This document shows, piece after piece, positions 1 to 8,613 of a DNA stretch of 64,000 bases. The stretch's first letter is position 1. Every line of letters starts with the position of its first letter. The notes beneath the pieces were generated by a model. The model did not search any database, had not been told where the DNA came from, and saw only the letters and a list, made by a program, of their open reading frames with translations. The translations under genes were made by a program, and so were the position numbers. Source of the stretch: Saccharospirillum sp039982735 (GTDB lineage: Bacteria > Pseudomonadota > Gammaproteobacteria > Pseudomonadales > Natronospirillaceae); contig NZ_JBDWXV010000011.1 of assembly GCF_039982735.1 (NCBI RefSeq), forward strand, positions 62,001-126,000, written 5' to 3'.

Positions 1-1267
1 TCATCTCGCGTTCCCGGTCGATCAGGTAGGTCTGATCTTCCAGTCGTTCCTGCTTAAGTACCCGAATGCGGTCTGCCATAGCGAGAGACAAAACCAGCAG
101 TTCAATCAACGAGCCGATATTCAGGGCATTCTCGGTAAGCCAGGTAGAAGGCACCAGTGACAGCACGCGCCCGTAATAGGCAAATGCAGAGGCGATCAGA
201 AATGCCCAGGCGAGCAGGTAGATGCGTGCTGTGCGAATACGTTTATATGACAGATAGGTCGCAACGGCCAGTACGCTCAGCATGATGATCAGTGCCAGCG
301 GAATGATCAGTTGGAACACCGGGGCGTAGTAGTCCAGCATCGCCAGCAGAGTTGGTATCGTCATGGCCACTGCCAGTATCATCAACGTGATGTCGGTGCG
401 TGGCATACGCGTGTTCAACGATAGAAACCGGCGTGTGAATATTATCAGCGAGATAAAGATGGAGCCGCCAAACACCGCAGTCGCCATGTTGTTCAGGATG
501 GGCGCATTCGCCAGAGGACCCAGTGCAAGGTAGCCTCGGAAGGCCAGATTCCAGAGCAAGAAGCACCCCAGATACAGGCTGTACAACAAAAAATCCCGCT
601 CGCGAGTGGCCAGGCCGACGAGCAGGTTGTACAGCAGCAGTATCGTTATTGCGCCGTAGTAAAATCCAAACCAGAGTGCTTCCCTGTCTTTTTGCATGAA
701 GAAGGTGCCCTGGCTAACCAGCGACAGGGGTAGGGCGTCATAGAGGCCGTCGTGGGTGTCGAGCCGGGCGATGAACTGGATCTGCTGACCGGGTGCGATG
801 CTGATTGGAAACGCGAATGCCCGGTAGGCGAAAGGGCGGCCTGAGGTTGGGCGGCGGTCACCGGTTTGCCAGGTTCGGAGGGGCATGTTGTTTTCATCCA
901 CCAGCCAGGCACCAATGTAGTCTTGCAGTGGCTGCGCGACATCAAATATCAGTCGAATATTGGTGTCAGTCGGGTTGTCGAGGGTGAACCGAACCCAGTA
1001 GGCAGAAGCATCGAAACTGAAGTTTAAAACGGAATTGGAGATTGGAACCCAGTGTGATTCGGGTGCGCTTAGCGCGGTGTTCAGGTTCCACTCCGACGCG
1101 TCAGCCGGCTCCTGAAGCAGGTCCACCCAGCCCACCAGATCTCCGGGCAGATCGTTGGCAGGAATAACGGCGGCGGTTGCAATGCCAGTGAATACAGTGA
1201 ATGCCCAAATCAGCGCGACGCTACAACGGGTAAGGATCGAGCCTTGCCTGCCACATCTACTCCGCAT
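1..1267 (-). CDS. 7TMR-DISM family membrane receptor, N-terminal part (cut by window edge)
   Basis: The frame is open from an ATG at 1267 to the left edge, so about 422 residues are visible and the C-terminus is missing. A signal peptide (residues 1 to about 32, ending near ATAA) is followed by a beta-rich extracytoplasmic domain (about 35-190) of the 7TMR-DISMED2 type, then seven hydrophobic segments (about 200-400). A charged helix that looks like the start of a coiled coil comes last. Proteins of this build usually end in a histidine kinase or diguanylate cyclase domain, but the output domain lies outside the window. A strong ribosome site (AAGGAGGT, 1270-1277) fixes the start. The ligand is unknown; carbohydrate-like ligands have been proposed for the family. 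Confidence 0.8.
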   Translation of the reverse strand, partial: MRSRCGRQGSILTRCSVALIWAFTVFTGIATAAVIPANDLPGDLVGWVDLLQEPADASEWNLNTALSAPESHWVPISNSVLNFSFDASAYWVRFTLDNPTDTNIRLIFDVAQPLQDYIGAWLVDENNMPLRTWQTGDRRPTSGRPFAYRAFAFPISIAPGQQIQFIARLDTHDGLYDALPLSLVSQGTFFMQKDREALWFGFYYGAITILLLYNLLVGLATRERDFLLYSLYLGCFLLWNLAFRGYLALGPLANAPILNNMATAVFGGSIFISLIIFTRRFLSLNTRMPRTDITLMILAVAMTIPTLLAMLDYYAPVFQLIIPLALIIMLSVLAVATYLSYKRIRTARIYLLAWAFLIASAFAYYGRVLSLVPSTWLTENALNIGSLIELLVLSLAMADRIRVLKQERLEDQTYLIDREREM

Positions 1268-1358
1268 TTTACCTCCTTGTAGAGGATGGGATCCTCCAGA
1301 TAAAACTCTGTTCGAGCGAGTATAACTTCCCTTTGGTGTTCGCGTAAGCTCATCGTCT

Positions 1359-2264
1359 CTAATTGGGTGGCTTCACTGCCAGGGCAACGCCTGCGACCGC
1401 TATTGCGATGCCTGCCAGCGCAAGACCCCCCAGGGTTTCACCAAACAGCACCCAGGCTTCTATGGCGGTGACGGGTGGAACCAGGTAAAACAGACTGGCA
1501 ACGCGGGAGGCTGCCCCGCGCCTAATCAGTGTCATCAATAACAGAATGGCCGCGATCGACAGCCCAAAAATCAACCAGAGCAGTGCCAGAGTGAAGGTGG
1601 GCGTCCAGTCGATGATGCGTGTTTCAAACAACCAGGCACCAAGGCCGAGTATGAAACAAGCCCCGAGATACTGGATAAAGGTGCCGGTTACCAGCGGCAT
1701 GCCGGTGCAGTATCGCTTCTGATAGAGGGTTCCAACCGAGATACCCAGTAGGGCTGACAAGGCGCTCAGCACGGCGACCCAGCCAAAACCGACAAAGAAG
1801 TGTCCGGGATTATCCCAATCCAGTTGTTCGGATAACACCAGAATAATGCCAATAAGCCCCAGCAAAATGCCCAGCCATTGTCGGCGTCGAATGGTCTCAT
1901 TCAGCCAGAAGCGAGCCAGGACAGCGGTAACCAGTGGCTGCAACCCGACGACCAGCGCCGTGACCCCGGCGGGCATGCCAAGACCAATAGCGGTGAACAC
2001 AGCACCGAGATAGAGCCCGTGAACGAGCATGCCTGCAACGCCAATGTGCACCCAGAGCCAGGGTGCCCGTGGCCAGCGTTCGTTCAGAAATTGTATCAGC
2101 ACAAATAAGACGATGAGTACGCCGATAAATCGTACAAACAGAAAGGTGTATGGCTCGGCGTAGGGCAGCCCGTATTTAGCGCCGATAAAGCCGGTGCTCC
2201 AGAGCACCACAAACAGGATGGGTGTCGCTTTCAGCCAGAGGCCGTGTGCAGAGTAAGGGGCCAT
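1359..2264 (-). CDS. EamA/DMT family transporter
   Basis: A 301-residue inner-membrane protein of the drug/metabolite transporter superfamily. About ten hydrophobic helices form two EamA repeats (roughly 14-140 and 160-298). Typical pieces are FVVLWSTGFIGAKYGLPYAE near the N-terminus and a closing helix that ends VALAVKPPN. Such proteins export metabolites or amino acids, and the substrate cannot be read from the sequence. It starts at ATG 2264 with only a weak ribosome site. It is transcribed away from the lipoprotein hydrolase at 2599, across a 334-base shared spacer. This is one of four DMT-type exporters in the window. Confidence 0.85.
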   Translation of the reverse strand: MAPYSAHGLWLKATPILFVVLWSTGFIGAKYGLPYAEPYTFLFVRFIGVLIVLFVLIQFLNERWPRAPWLWVHIGVAGMLVHGLYLGAVFTAIGLGMPAGVTALVVGLQPLVTAVLARFWLNETIRRRQWLGILLGLIGIILVLSEQLDWDNPGHFFVGFGWVAVLSALSALLGISVGTLYQKRYCTGMPLVTGTFIQYLGACFILGLGAWLFETRIIDWTPTFTLALLWLIFGLSIAAILLLMTLIRRGAASRVASLFYLVPPVTAIEAWVLFGETLGGLALAGIAIAVAGVALAVKPPN

Positions 2265-2598
2265 TCAGGTTCCCGGTTGTTCAGTGTGGCGATCGGTATA
2301 TTCGGTAAGTGAGCGTTCTGATGATAATGGAAAATCGTCCGGAAAGGGGGTTGCCAGTCGCTTTCCTGGCTGAACGCAGTGATCGTAATATTGTGTTGGT
2401 GTGTTCTTATTTTTTCTTTTTAAGAAACAGTATGATGTTTATGTGAAAACGTTTTCTTTCGTTAAATTGTCATACTTCTGCTATAGGTTGCCAATTAGTT
2501 CAAAAAAGGCACAAATAACACGAAGTTATTGTAAAGCCTGAAAGCGTTATCTAGATTTCTGGCTCCAATAAGAACAAAACCAAACAAAAGGGAAAATC
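2265..2598. other. Divergent intergenic region, AT-rich, likely promoters
   Basis: There is no coding sequence here. The right half (about 2395-2580) is clearly richer in A and T than its surroundings, as expected for a promoter serving the hydrolase at 2599. It carries a 12-base perfect palindrome at 2445-2456, listed separately. A purine-rich ribosome site (AAAAGGGAAAATC) lies just before the ATG at 2599. Confidence 0.5.
2445..2456. promoter_or_regulatory. LacI/GalR-type operator-like palindrome
   Basis: GAAAACGTTTTC is a perfect 12-base palindrome with the central CG typical of LacI/GalR-family operators. It lies 143 bases upstream of the lipoprotein hydrolase, in the AT-rich part of the spacer. 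No LacI-family gene is in the window, so a regulator would have to be encoded elsewhere. Confidence 0.4.
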
Positions 2599-3912
2599 AT
2601 GAAGACACTCTTCCTTCCGCTTGCGGTCGCAACGCTGATGCTTACCGGCTGTAATACCAGCAGTTCAGAGGGTGACAGTGCACCCATGAGCCATGAAGCT
2701 CGTATCAACCCTACTGATGTGGTTCGAGGTGACGCGCCGGAGCTTGCAGCACTGGGTAGCTATGAAACCGGGGTGACCACCCTGACGGTGGTCAATGAAA
2801 ACCAGACAGACTTGGCCAGCTCCTCTGAAGACGGTTTTGCTACCTATGATCGTTCGTTGACATTGGAGGTCTGGTACCCGGCTGAAGCCGTCAGCGACGA
2901 CGTTGCCGATCGTACATCGAAAGCCATAACCCGGGACGGTGAGACAATCGCCACACTGCGTGGTCGAGCCGCCAGAGATGCCACACCCTTGTATTCAGGC
3001 GGCCCGTTTCCACTGATACTTGTTTCACATGGCTATCCCGGTAACCGGTATCTGATGTCTCATTTTGGCGAAAACCTTTCTTCCAAAGGGTTTGTGGTGG
3101 TCTCGATAGATCACATGGAGAGTACCTATTCAGACCAGTCTGTTTTCGCCAGTACCCTGCTTAACAGGTCTCTGGACCAAAACTATGTGCTCCAGGAGAT
3201 GGCGCGGCTCAATGATGACAGTTCAAGTGTTTTCGGTGGACTGGTTGATGTCAGTAACGCAGGCATCATCGGTTATTCAATGGGTGGTTATGGTGCGATC
3301 AATACTGTTGGGGGCGGGCTGAGTGAGAGTGCTACGTCCTTGCCATTTGGCGGTACGCCGACACAGTTGGGCTTGCTGAATCAGAGACAGTTAAGCCATC
3401 CGGGGTATCAGGATACCGTGGATTCAAGGTTTAAGGCTGCTATTGCCATTGGTCCGTGGGGTAATCAATACGGACTTTGGGATGCGACTGGATTGGCCAA
3501 TATCGATGTGCCGGTGATGGTGATCGGTGGCAGTGTCGACGATGTATCCAATTACGAAGGCGGCATAAAACCGCTTTACCAGGGCTTGTCGGGTATCGAC
3601 AAATACCTGCTGACCTTTCAGAACGCGAACCACAATGCGGCGGCCCCCATGCCTGCCCCTCAAGAGGTGTATGCCACCGGAGACGGCTTTGACCACTATG
3701 CCGATGCCGTTTGGGACAATACCCGTATGAACAACATCACGCAGCATTTCGCCACAGCGTTTTTTGAGCAGTACCTGAAAGGAGAAGATCGCAGTGCTTA
3801 CTTTGACCTGATCCCGCTGGCACAGGACGGTGACGAGGATGCAGGCACCACCTGGAAGGGTTTTAACCAGCGTGATGCCGTCGGCCTCGAGTTCGAATTT
3901 GAACTGAAATAA
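2599..3912 (+). CDS. Lipoprotein alpha/beta hydrolase (PAF-acetylhydrolase/dienelactone hydrolase-like)
   Basis: A 437-residue predicted lipoprotein. The signal peptide ends in the lipobox LTGC with Cys18, followed by a Ser-rich linker, so it should be anchored in the outer or inner membrane and face the periplasm. The alpha/beta-hydrolase core has an oxyanion-loop motif LVSHGYPGNR (about 141-150), the nucleophile elbow GYSMGG with Ser227, an acid loop near VMVIGGSVDD and a His in NANHNAAAP. This arrangement matches PAF-acetylhydrolase-like or dienelactone-hydrolase-like esterases; the substrate is unknown. Translation starts at ATG 2599. The gene stands alone and is followed by a 12-base-arm hairpin. 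Confidence 0.8.
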   Translation: MKTLFLPLAVATLMLTGCNTSSSEGDSAPMSHEARINPTDVVRGDAPELAALGSYETGVTTLTVVNENQTDLASSSEDGFATYDRSLTLEVWYPAEAVSDDVADRTSKAITRDGETIATLRGRAARDATPLYSGGPFPLILVSHGYPGNRYLMSHFGENLSSKGFVVVSIDHMESTYSDQSVFASTLLNRSLDQNYVLQEMARLNDDSSSVFGGLVDVSNAGIIGYSMGGYGAINTVGGGLSESATSLPFGGTPTQLGLLNQRQLSHPGYQDTVDSRFKAAIAIGPWGNQYGLWDATGLANIDVPVMVIGGSVDDVSNYEGGIKPLYQGLSGIDKYLLTFQNANHNAAAPMPAPQEVYATGDGFDHYADAVWDNTRMNNITQHFATAFFEQYLKGEDRSAYFDLIPLAQDGDEDAGTTWKGFNQRDAVGLEFEFELK

Positions 3913-3941
3913 GAGCCGGTTCTGCATAGATCGTTTCGAGG

Positions 3942-3966
3942 GCAGGGCTTCAACTTGAAGCCCTGC
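3942..3966. terminator. Perfect hairpin downstream of the lipoprotein hydrolase
   Basis: Twelve-base perfectly complementary arms surround a single C (left arm GCAGGGCTTCAA). It lies 29 bases after the stop codon of the hydrolase. No run of T follows, so it could act as a transcript-stabilising or weak termination hairpin and is not a classic intrinsic terminator. Confidence 0.45.
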
Positions 3967-4009
3967 ATGTCATAATCAGTACCCAATTAAGGATTTACCC
4001 ACCGGGTCT

Positions 4010-4432
4010 ATGAACCCAAAGCAACAGGGACTGCGCATGGTCGAAGCATTTTACTCTCATCGGATCGAAGGCCCTGAGCTGGTCGAACACCATCGGCTGC
4101 TGAAAGGAGCGGGTGAAGCACGTGAGCTCATCGATCAGTACCCCTGGGCTTCGGAAATCGTGCTGACCGAAGAACTCGGTTAAGGCGGTGGGTTGTTCTT
4201 TTCACGAAAGGGTGAAAATGGCGCGCAAGTCAGCCTTCAACTGGTGCCGATTGAGGTGGACAATGGGTTTCTGGAACTCAGCATTATCGCCAAAAAAGGG
4301 TTTCTGGGGATTATTGGGCGTAAGTCAGTTACTAAAACTGTCGACGAAGTGACACTCGCAGAGGTAAAAACCTATGTGAGGCAATTGTTCGATTATTCGA
4401 TCGACGACCTGTATCACAAATATAATAAGTGA
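4010..4432 (+). pseudogene. Small conserved-looking gene interrupted by one in-frame TAA
   Basis: One frame runs from ATG 4010 (or ATG 4037, which has AGGGA upstream) to TGA 4430-4432, broken only by TAA at 4181-4183. The part before the stop is 57 residues (ends VLTEELG). The part after it restarts at best from TTG 4193 and gives 79 residues (ends LYHKYNK). The text joins smoothly across the stop (...TEELG, stop, GGGLFFSRKG...), and TAA differs by one base from GAA (Glu). The simplest reading is a recent nonsense mutation or a base error in a roughly 140-residue gene. The alternative is two coupled small genes, since AAGGCGG sits before the TTG. I do not recognise the family. Confidence 0.6.
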
Positions 4433-4549
4433 CCTTGGTGTTTGAGTGCGGGTTCAGCGATGCGGTCACGTCGCTCTCATGGAACTCGCATCCATCCTGA
4501 TTCGTCCTGCCATCGTATTACTCGTAAAGCTCTCTCCAAAGGCACTGGC

Positions 4550-5812
4550 ATGACCACCGTTTACTGGCTGACGCGTGACCTGCGTCTTGATGATAACCCG
4601 GCGTTGCAAGAAGCCGCCAAGGGTTCGGCACTGGTGTGTGTGTACATGATCGACCCGCGCTGGTTCGAGCCCGGGCCCTGCGGATGGTCGCCTATGGGGC
4701 CGCACCGCTGGGCATTTACCTGGCGCAGCTTGATAGCGCTGGACGCTGCGCTGAACACCCTGGGGCAACAACTCGTGATTCGCTGGCAACGGCCTGAAGA
4801 AGGCGTGCCGGAGGTGGTAAAGACCCTGGGCGCTCAGCGACTGGTGGCCAGCCGGCCCGCTGCTTTTGATGAAATGCGACAATGGCAGACTATAGAGGCT
4901 GCCTTGCCATTTGTTCGCTGCGACCTGATCGAAACGCTGACGCTCTTCGATGAGGCAGACCTGCCATTCAGGCTCGACGCTCTACCTGATACCTTCTCCA
5001 AGTTCCGGCGTTCTATTGAAAAACCGGATCTCGCATCATTAGCGCCACTCGACAAGCCCGCCGCTTTGCCCGCTGCAGCGACCTTACTTGATGCCGATCA
5101 GCGACTGGCTAGCCCTATGCCTGGCCAGTCCGAAACCCCGTTTGCGGGCGGGGAGGCCAGTGGTGCTGACCACTTGGAACGCTATCTCTGGAAAGACCAG
5201 TCCATCCTGACCTACAAGATTACCCGCAATGCGCTGGATAACGCGTCTGCCTCCAGCAAGGTGTCGCCATGGTTATCTGCCGGTGCCTTATCGGCCCGGC
5301 GATTAGCGGCTGAGATTGCCCGGTTCGAAGGTGAGGTTGACCGTAACGAGTCAACCTATTGGCTTTATTTCGAGCTGCTCTGGCGCGAGTATTTTCAATG
5401 GTACAGCCGACATCGGGGGCGAGAATTGTTCCTCTCGCCGGGTCATAAAGGTCAGCACACCGGATCAACAGATGCGGTTGAATTCAGGCGCTGGCTTAAG
5501 GATGCTGCCACCCATTCACTGGTGCGTGCAGGCCGGGTGCAACTGGAAACCACCGGCTATCTGTCGAACCGGATGCGACAGATCATCGCCAGCGCCTGTA
5601 TCTATGAAGGTCATTTTGACTGGCGACTGGGTGCCGCCTGGTTTGAACACTTTTTGGTGGATTACGATGTCGCCAGCAACTATGGCAACTGGCAGTACAT
5701 TGCCGGGGTTGGGGCCGACCCTCGCGGTGGCCGGGTGTTTAATCTTGAAAAACAGGTTAGCCAGTTTGATGCCGACGGTTCCTACCGAAAGCGCTGGCTA
5801 AAAGCACCCTGA
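4550..5812 (+). CDS. DASH-family cryptochrome/photolyase
   Basis: A 420-residue flavoprotein of the DASH cryptochrome group, which repairs cyclobutane pyrimidine dimers (best documented in single-stranded DNA) using blue light. The N-terminal alpha/beta antenna domain opens with the motif WLTRDLRLDDNPAL. The FAD domain carries TYKITRNAL, then KVSPWLSAGALSARR, then LLWREYFQWYSRHRG, and ends with LSNRMRQ and DYDVASNYGNWQYIAGVG, all typical of DASH proteins. I start at ATG 4550 because homologues begin with this short MTTVYWLTRD segment; the 36 codons before it in frame look non-coding. It stands alone and converges on the gene at 5814. Confidence 0.9.
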   Translation: MTTVYWLTRDLRLDDNPALQEAAKGSALVCVYMIDPRWFEPGPCGWSPMGPHRWAFTWRSLIALDAALNTLGQQLVIRWQRPEEGVPEVVKTLGAQRLVASRPAAFDEMRQWQTIEAALPFVRCDLIETLTLFDEADLPFRLDALPDTFSKFRRSIEKPDLASLAPLDKPAALPAAATLLDADQRLASPMPGQSETPFAGGEASGADHLERYLWKDQSILTYKITRNALDNASASSKVSPWLSAGALSARRLAAEIARFEGEVDRNESTYWLYFELLWREYFQWYSRHRGRELFLSPGHKGQHTGSTDAVEFRRWLKDAATHSLVRAGRVQLETTGYLSNRMRQIIASACIYEGHFDWRLGAAWFEHFLVDYDVASNYGNWQYIAGVGADPRGGRVFNLEKQVSQFDADGSYRKRWLKAP

Positions 5813-5813
5813 A

Positions 5814-6218
5814 TTACCGGTTGGGCCGGTGCTCCAATAATAACTGGCGTAAGATGGCTTCTGTCATGTCGGATGAGCCTTCCTGCAGCGCAACGCGCAA
5901 TTCGTCGATGCGCGACACGCCGCCTTCGACCGGGTCGATATGGCTGAGCAATCGAAAGCCATCGAGCGTCAGTACGCAATGGTTCACCGCCAGTGTTCGT
6001 TCGTGATCGCTGAAGCGCATCAGGCCTTCTTCGGTCAGCCACAGTACGGTATTGAAGCAGGCTATATGGCGGTCGCTGTGCAGGCCATACTCATCCGGGG
6101 TGTCCGGGCCGCTGATGTCTTCTATGTAAATCGACACCTGACGCGGGAAATGGCGATACAGCGTCGCCAGAATGCGCGCCATGTCGTTGTAGAATTCCGT
6201 GATGTGAATATCCAGCAT
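5814..6218 (-). CDS. Conserved hypothetical protein, 134 residues
   Basis: The family is not recognised. It is soluble and acidic, with no signal peptide or membrane segment, and predicted mixed alpha/beta. The N-terminal part has an aromatic segment (FYNDMARILATLYRHFPRQ) and the C-terminal half looks helical (SRIDELRVALQEG). ATG 6218 has GGGGAAA just upstream. It is the second gene after alaA on this strand (43 bases between), so co-transcription is possible. Its stop at 5814 nearly touches that of the convergent photolyase. Confidence 0.6.
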   Translation of the reverse strand: MLDIHITEFYNDMARILATLYRHFPRQVSIYIEDISGPDTPDEYGLHSDRHIACFNTVLWLTEEGLMRFSDHERTLAVNHCVLTLDGFRLLSHIDPVEGGVSRIDELRVALQEGSSDMTEAILRQLLLEHRPNR

Positions 6219-6261
6219 CGGATTTCCCCTGGCTCAAATCCAAGAGGCCTGAGTTTATGCG

Positions 6262-7479
6262 TCAGGCCTGAGTGTAGTGGCTGAAAAAGCGTTCAAGCCG
6301 GTTCATAGCGTCGTTCAGCACTTCGCGCGGCGGCAGGAACACCAGCCGGAAGTGATCGACATCAGGCCAGTTGAAGCCCCGGCCGTGCACTACCAGCATT
6401 TTTTCCTGACGCACCAGGTCGAGCACCAGGCGTTCATCGTCAGTCAGCTTGAATTTCTGTTTGTCCATTTTAACAAACATATAAAGCGCACCTTTGGGCT
6501 GCACACAGCTGAGGCCGGGAATGGCCTCGATGCGCTCGAAGCACAGGTCGCGCTGATCGCGCATGCGTCCACCGGGAATGATCAGGTCGTTAATGCTCTG
6601 GTAACCGCCCAGAGCCGTCTGAATGGCATGCTGGGCCGGAACGTTGGCACAGAGCCGCATACTGGCGAGCATGTTCAGCCCTTCAATAAAGTCGCTGGCT
6701 TTGTGCTTCGGGCCGCTGACAACCAGCCAGCCGGAGCGAAATCCGGCCAGCCGGTATGACTTGGACAGACCGTTGAAGGTCAGCGTCAGCACATCCTGAG
6801 ACAGGGCCGCTAGGCAGTGGTGTTCGACCTCGTCGTACAGAATTTTGTCGTAGATCTCGTCGGCCAGAATTACCAGGCTGTGCTGGCGTGCCAGTTCCAC
6901 AACATCCAACAACAGCTGTTTGGAGTAGACCGCTCCAGTTGGGTTGTTCGGGTTAATCAGCACAATCGCTTTGGTGCGCTCGTTGATCTTGCTGCGAATG
7001 TCGTCCAGATCCGGAAACCAGTCGGCGCCTTCATCGCAGTGGTAATGCACGGCTTTACCGCCCGAAAGCGTAACGGCGCCTGTCCACAGCGGGTAATCGG
7101 GTGCTGGCACCAGTACTTCGTCGTCGGTATTGAGCAAGCCCATGCAGGCGAGCTGGATCAGTTCGCTGACCCCGTTGCCGAGGTAAATGTCGTCGATCTC
7201 GACGCCCTGAACATCGCGCTGCTGGTAGTATTGCATCACCGCCTTGCGCGCCGAGTAGAGGCCTTTAGAGTCGCTGTAGCCCTCACCCTGAGGTAGGTTG
7301 CGGATAACATCGGTGATGATCTCGTCCGGCGCATCAAAGCCGAAGGGTTTGGGATTGCCGATGTTCAGCTTTAAAATACGGTGGCCTTCATCCTCCATAC
7401 GCCGCGCTTCGTCGAGAACGGGCCCGCGAATGTCGTAAAACACATTGGCCAGCTTGTGAGATTTATGCAGCGTTTTCAT
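6262..7479 (-). CDS. alaA: Alanine/valine-type aminotransferase AlaA (class I PLP)
   Basis: A 405-residue fold-type I aminotransferase that closely resembles E. coli AlaA (YfbQ), the main enzyme making L-alanine from pyruvate and glutamate. Visible features are the N-terminal MKTLHKSHKLANVFYDIRGP typical of this group, the INPNNPTG substrate/PLP segment near 175-182, ADEIYD near 206-211, and the PLP-binding lysine in GLSKSYRLAGFRSGW (Lys240). The length equals the family norm. It acts in the cytoplasm. The ATG at 7479 has AGGAG upstream. Confidence 0.92.
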   Translation of the reverse strand: MKTLHKSHKLANVFYDIRGPVLDEARRMEDEGHRILKLNIGNPKPFGFDAPDEIITDVIRNLPQGEGYSDSKGLYSARKAVMQYYQQRDVQGVEIDDIYLGNGVSELIQLACMGLLNTDDEVLVPAPDYPLWTGAVTLSGGKAVHYHCDEGADWFPDLDDIRSKINERTKAIVLINPNNPTGAVYSKQLLLDVVELARQHSLVILADEIYDKILYDEVEHHCLAALSQDVLTLTFNGLSKSYRLAGFRSGWLVVSGPKHKASDFIEGLNMLASMRLCANVPAQHAIQTALGGYQSINDLIIPGGRMRDQRDLCFERIEAIPGLSCVQPKGALYMFVKMDKQKFKLTDDERLVLDLVRQEKMLVVHGRGFNWPDVDHFRLVFLPPREVLNDAMNRLERFFSHYTQA

Positions 7480-7654
7480 GGCACTCCTGAGGATGCGTTA
7501 AATCGAACCGGGGATGAAAGCCGGAATAGAATGAATAGCGTACACTGGGCTTTGCTGTAATGCCCGGGCGGCGAAGGCCTCCCTTAGGGTTCAAAGCCTG
7601 TTTCATTGCGCTGAGTATAAGGCGACGCCAGACACTTTCCTATGGGAGACCCGC

Positions 7655-8050
7655 ATGACTGATAAAATTGTGAAGACTGACGACCAATGGCGTGCGGAAC
7701 TGACGCCGAAGCAATACCGGGTAACGCGGCATGCCGGTACCGAACGTCCTTTTACAGGCACCTACTGGGACACCACAACCCCGGGTTTATACCGCTGCGT
7801 GTGCTGTGGCGCCGAACTGTTCCGTTCCGATACCAAATTTGATGCCGGCTGCGGCTGGCCCAGCTTTTACGAATCCCTGAACCGGGATGCCATCATCGAG
7901 CGGGAAGACCGTTCGCATGGCATGACCCGCATCGAGGTGCTCTGTGCCCAGTGCGAAGCCCACTTGGGCCACGTGTTCCCGGATGGTCCGGCACCAACCG
8001 GGTTGCGCTACTGCATTAATTCAGCCTCACTGAATCTGGAAGAAGACTGA
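7655..8050 (+). CDS. msrB: Peptide-methionine (R)-S-oxide reductase MsrB
   Basis: A 131-residue enzyme that reduces the R epimer of methionine sulfoxide in proteins. It carries the full zinc-binding set Cys48/Cys51 and Cys97/Cys100, the motif GCGWPSFY, HLGHVFPDGP, and the catalytic cysteine in RYCIN (Cys120). There is no signal peptide, so it acts in the cytoplasm. A GGGAGA ribosome site precedes ATG 7655. It is monocistronic, divergent from alaA and followed by a repeat element. Confidence 0.95.
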   Translation: MTDKIVKTDDQWRAELTPKQYRVTRHAGTERPFTGTYWDTTTPGLYRCVCCGAELFRSDTKFDAGCGWPSFYESLNRDAIIEREDRSHGMTRIEVLCAQCEAHLGHVFPDGPAPTGLRYCINSASLNLEED

Positions 8051-8083
8051 TCCTCATTCGGCCACCCTCTTAGCCCTGGTATT

Positions 8084-8354
8084 CAAGTTGCGGAGTTCGC
8101 AGGCAAGGGATTAGCACCGGATGCCAGGTAGGGCTATCGAGGGTGGTCCGCAGCAAGGACTAAAACGCCGGGAGCGTTTTAGCATGAACGAAGCGAGCCC
8201 GAAGGGTGAATCCCATGGAAGGGATTCATATCCTGCGGTCCAGGCCCGAATCGTCGGACCGCCATGGACGGGTTTACGCCGACCCTCGATAGCCCTACCA
8301 GGTGGCCGGTGCGGGCGACTGGCAACTTAAGTCACCCGCGAACTCCGAAACTTG
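8084..8354. repeat. Structured intergenic repeat, copy 1 (intact, with terminal inverted repeats)
   Basis: The ends are 17-base inverted repeats with one mismatch: CAAGTTGCGGAGTTCGC at 8084-8100 and GCGAACTCCGAAACTTG at 8338-8354. Inside are second arms of 18 perfectly complementary bases (8127-8144 and 8282-8299), themselves flanked by CACCGG/CCGGTG. The centre holds an 87-base block (8150-8236) found inverted in copy 3 with six mismatches and no gaps. No coding gene is inside, so it looks like a MITE-like or REP-like mobile element. No target-site duplication is obvious. Confidence 0.75.
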
Positions 8355-8519
8355 AGTTTGATAGTCTCCTAGCGCTCCGGCTCACCCATTCGTTTTGATC
8401 ACGAAACGATGTTCAAGCCGGAATAGTCTCTGTTTCCCGTCGAATTACCCCTCTCAACATTAAAGAAAGTGTCAACTTCTTCCTTGAACTTTAGGGGTCG
8501 ATGCATTACCTTGTTTTAT

Positions 8520-8536
8520 ATTGAACGACCAATCAA
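8520..8536. promoter_or_regulatory. Putative BetI operator
   Basis: ATTGAACGACCAATCAA is an imperfect palindrome of the TTGA...TCAAT kind described for BetI-controlled choline operons. It lies 78 bases before the betI start, where autoregulation would be expected. Choline would relieve repression of betIBA. The assignment rests on remembered motif similarity and on position. Confidence 0.55.
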
Positions 8537-8613
8537 AAAAGAATGGTGATCATTTGGTGGTAAAATCCGGTCAATTGAGATTCTTTTCATTGAGACAGGA
8601 CGAGTGAAACGTT

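Larger units (their letters stand above)
8051..8613. other. 563-base spacer holding repeat copy 1 and the betI promoter region
   Basis: The left part is filled by the structured repeat at 8084-8354. The right part (about 8440-8613) is AT-rich and carries a BetI-like operator at 8520-8536. TTGAAC at 8484 could be a -35 element with TACCTT at 8507 as a weak -10. No credible gene is seen on either strand; one open stretch inside the repeat is low complexity and runs through the inverted arms. Confidence 0.6.

Noticed and set aside
8121..8330. Small open frame inside repeat copy 1
   Set aside because: It runs straight through the inverted arms and the 87-base core, so its sequence is set by the repeat and not by protein constraints.
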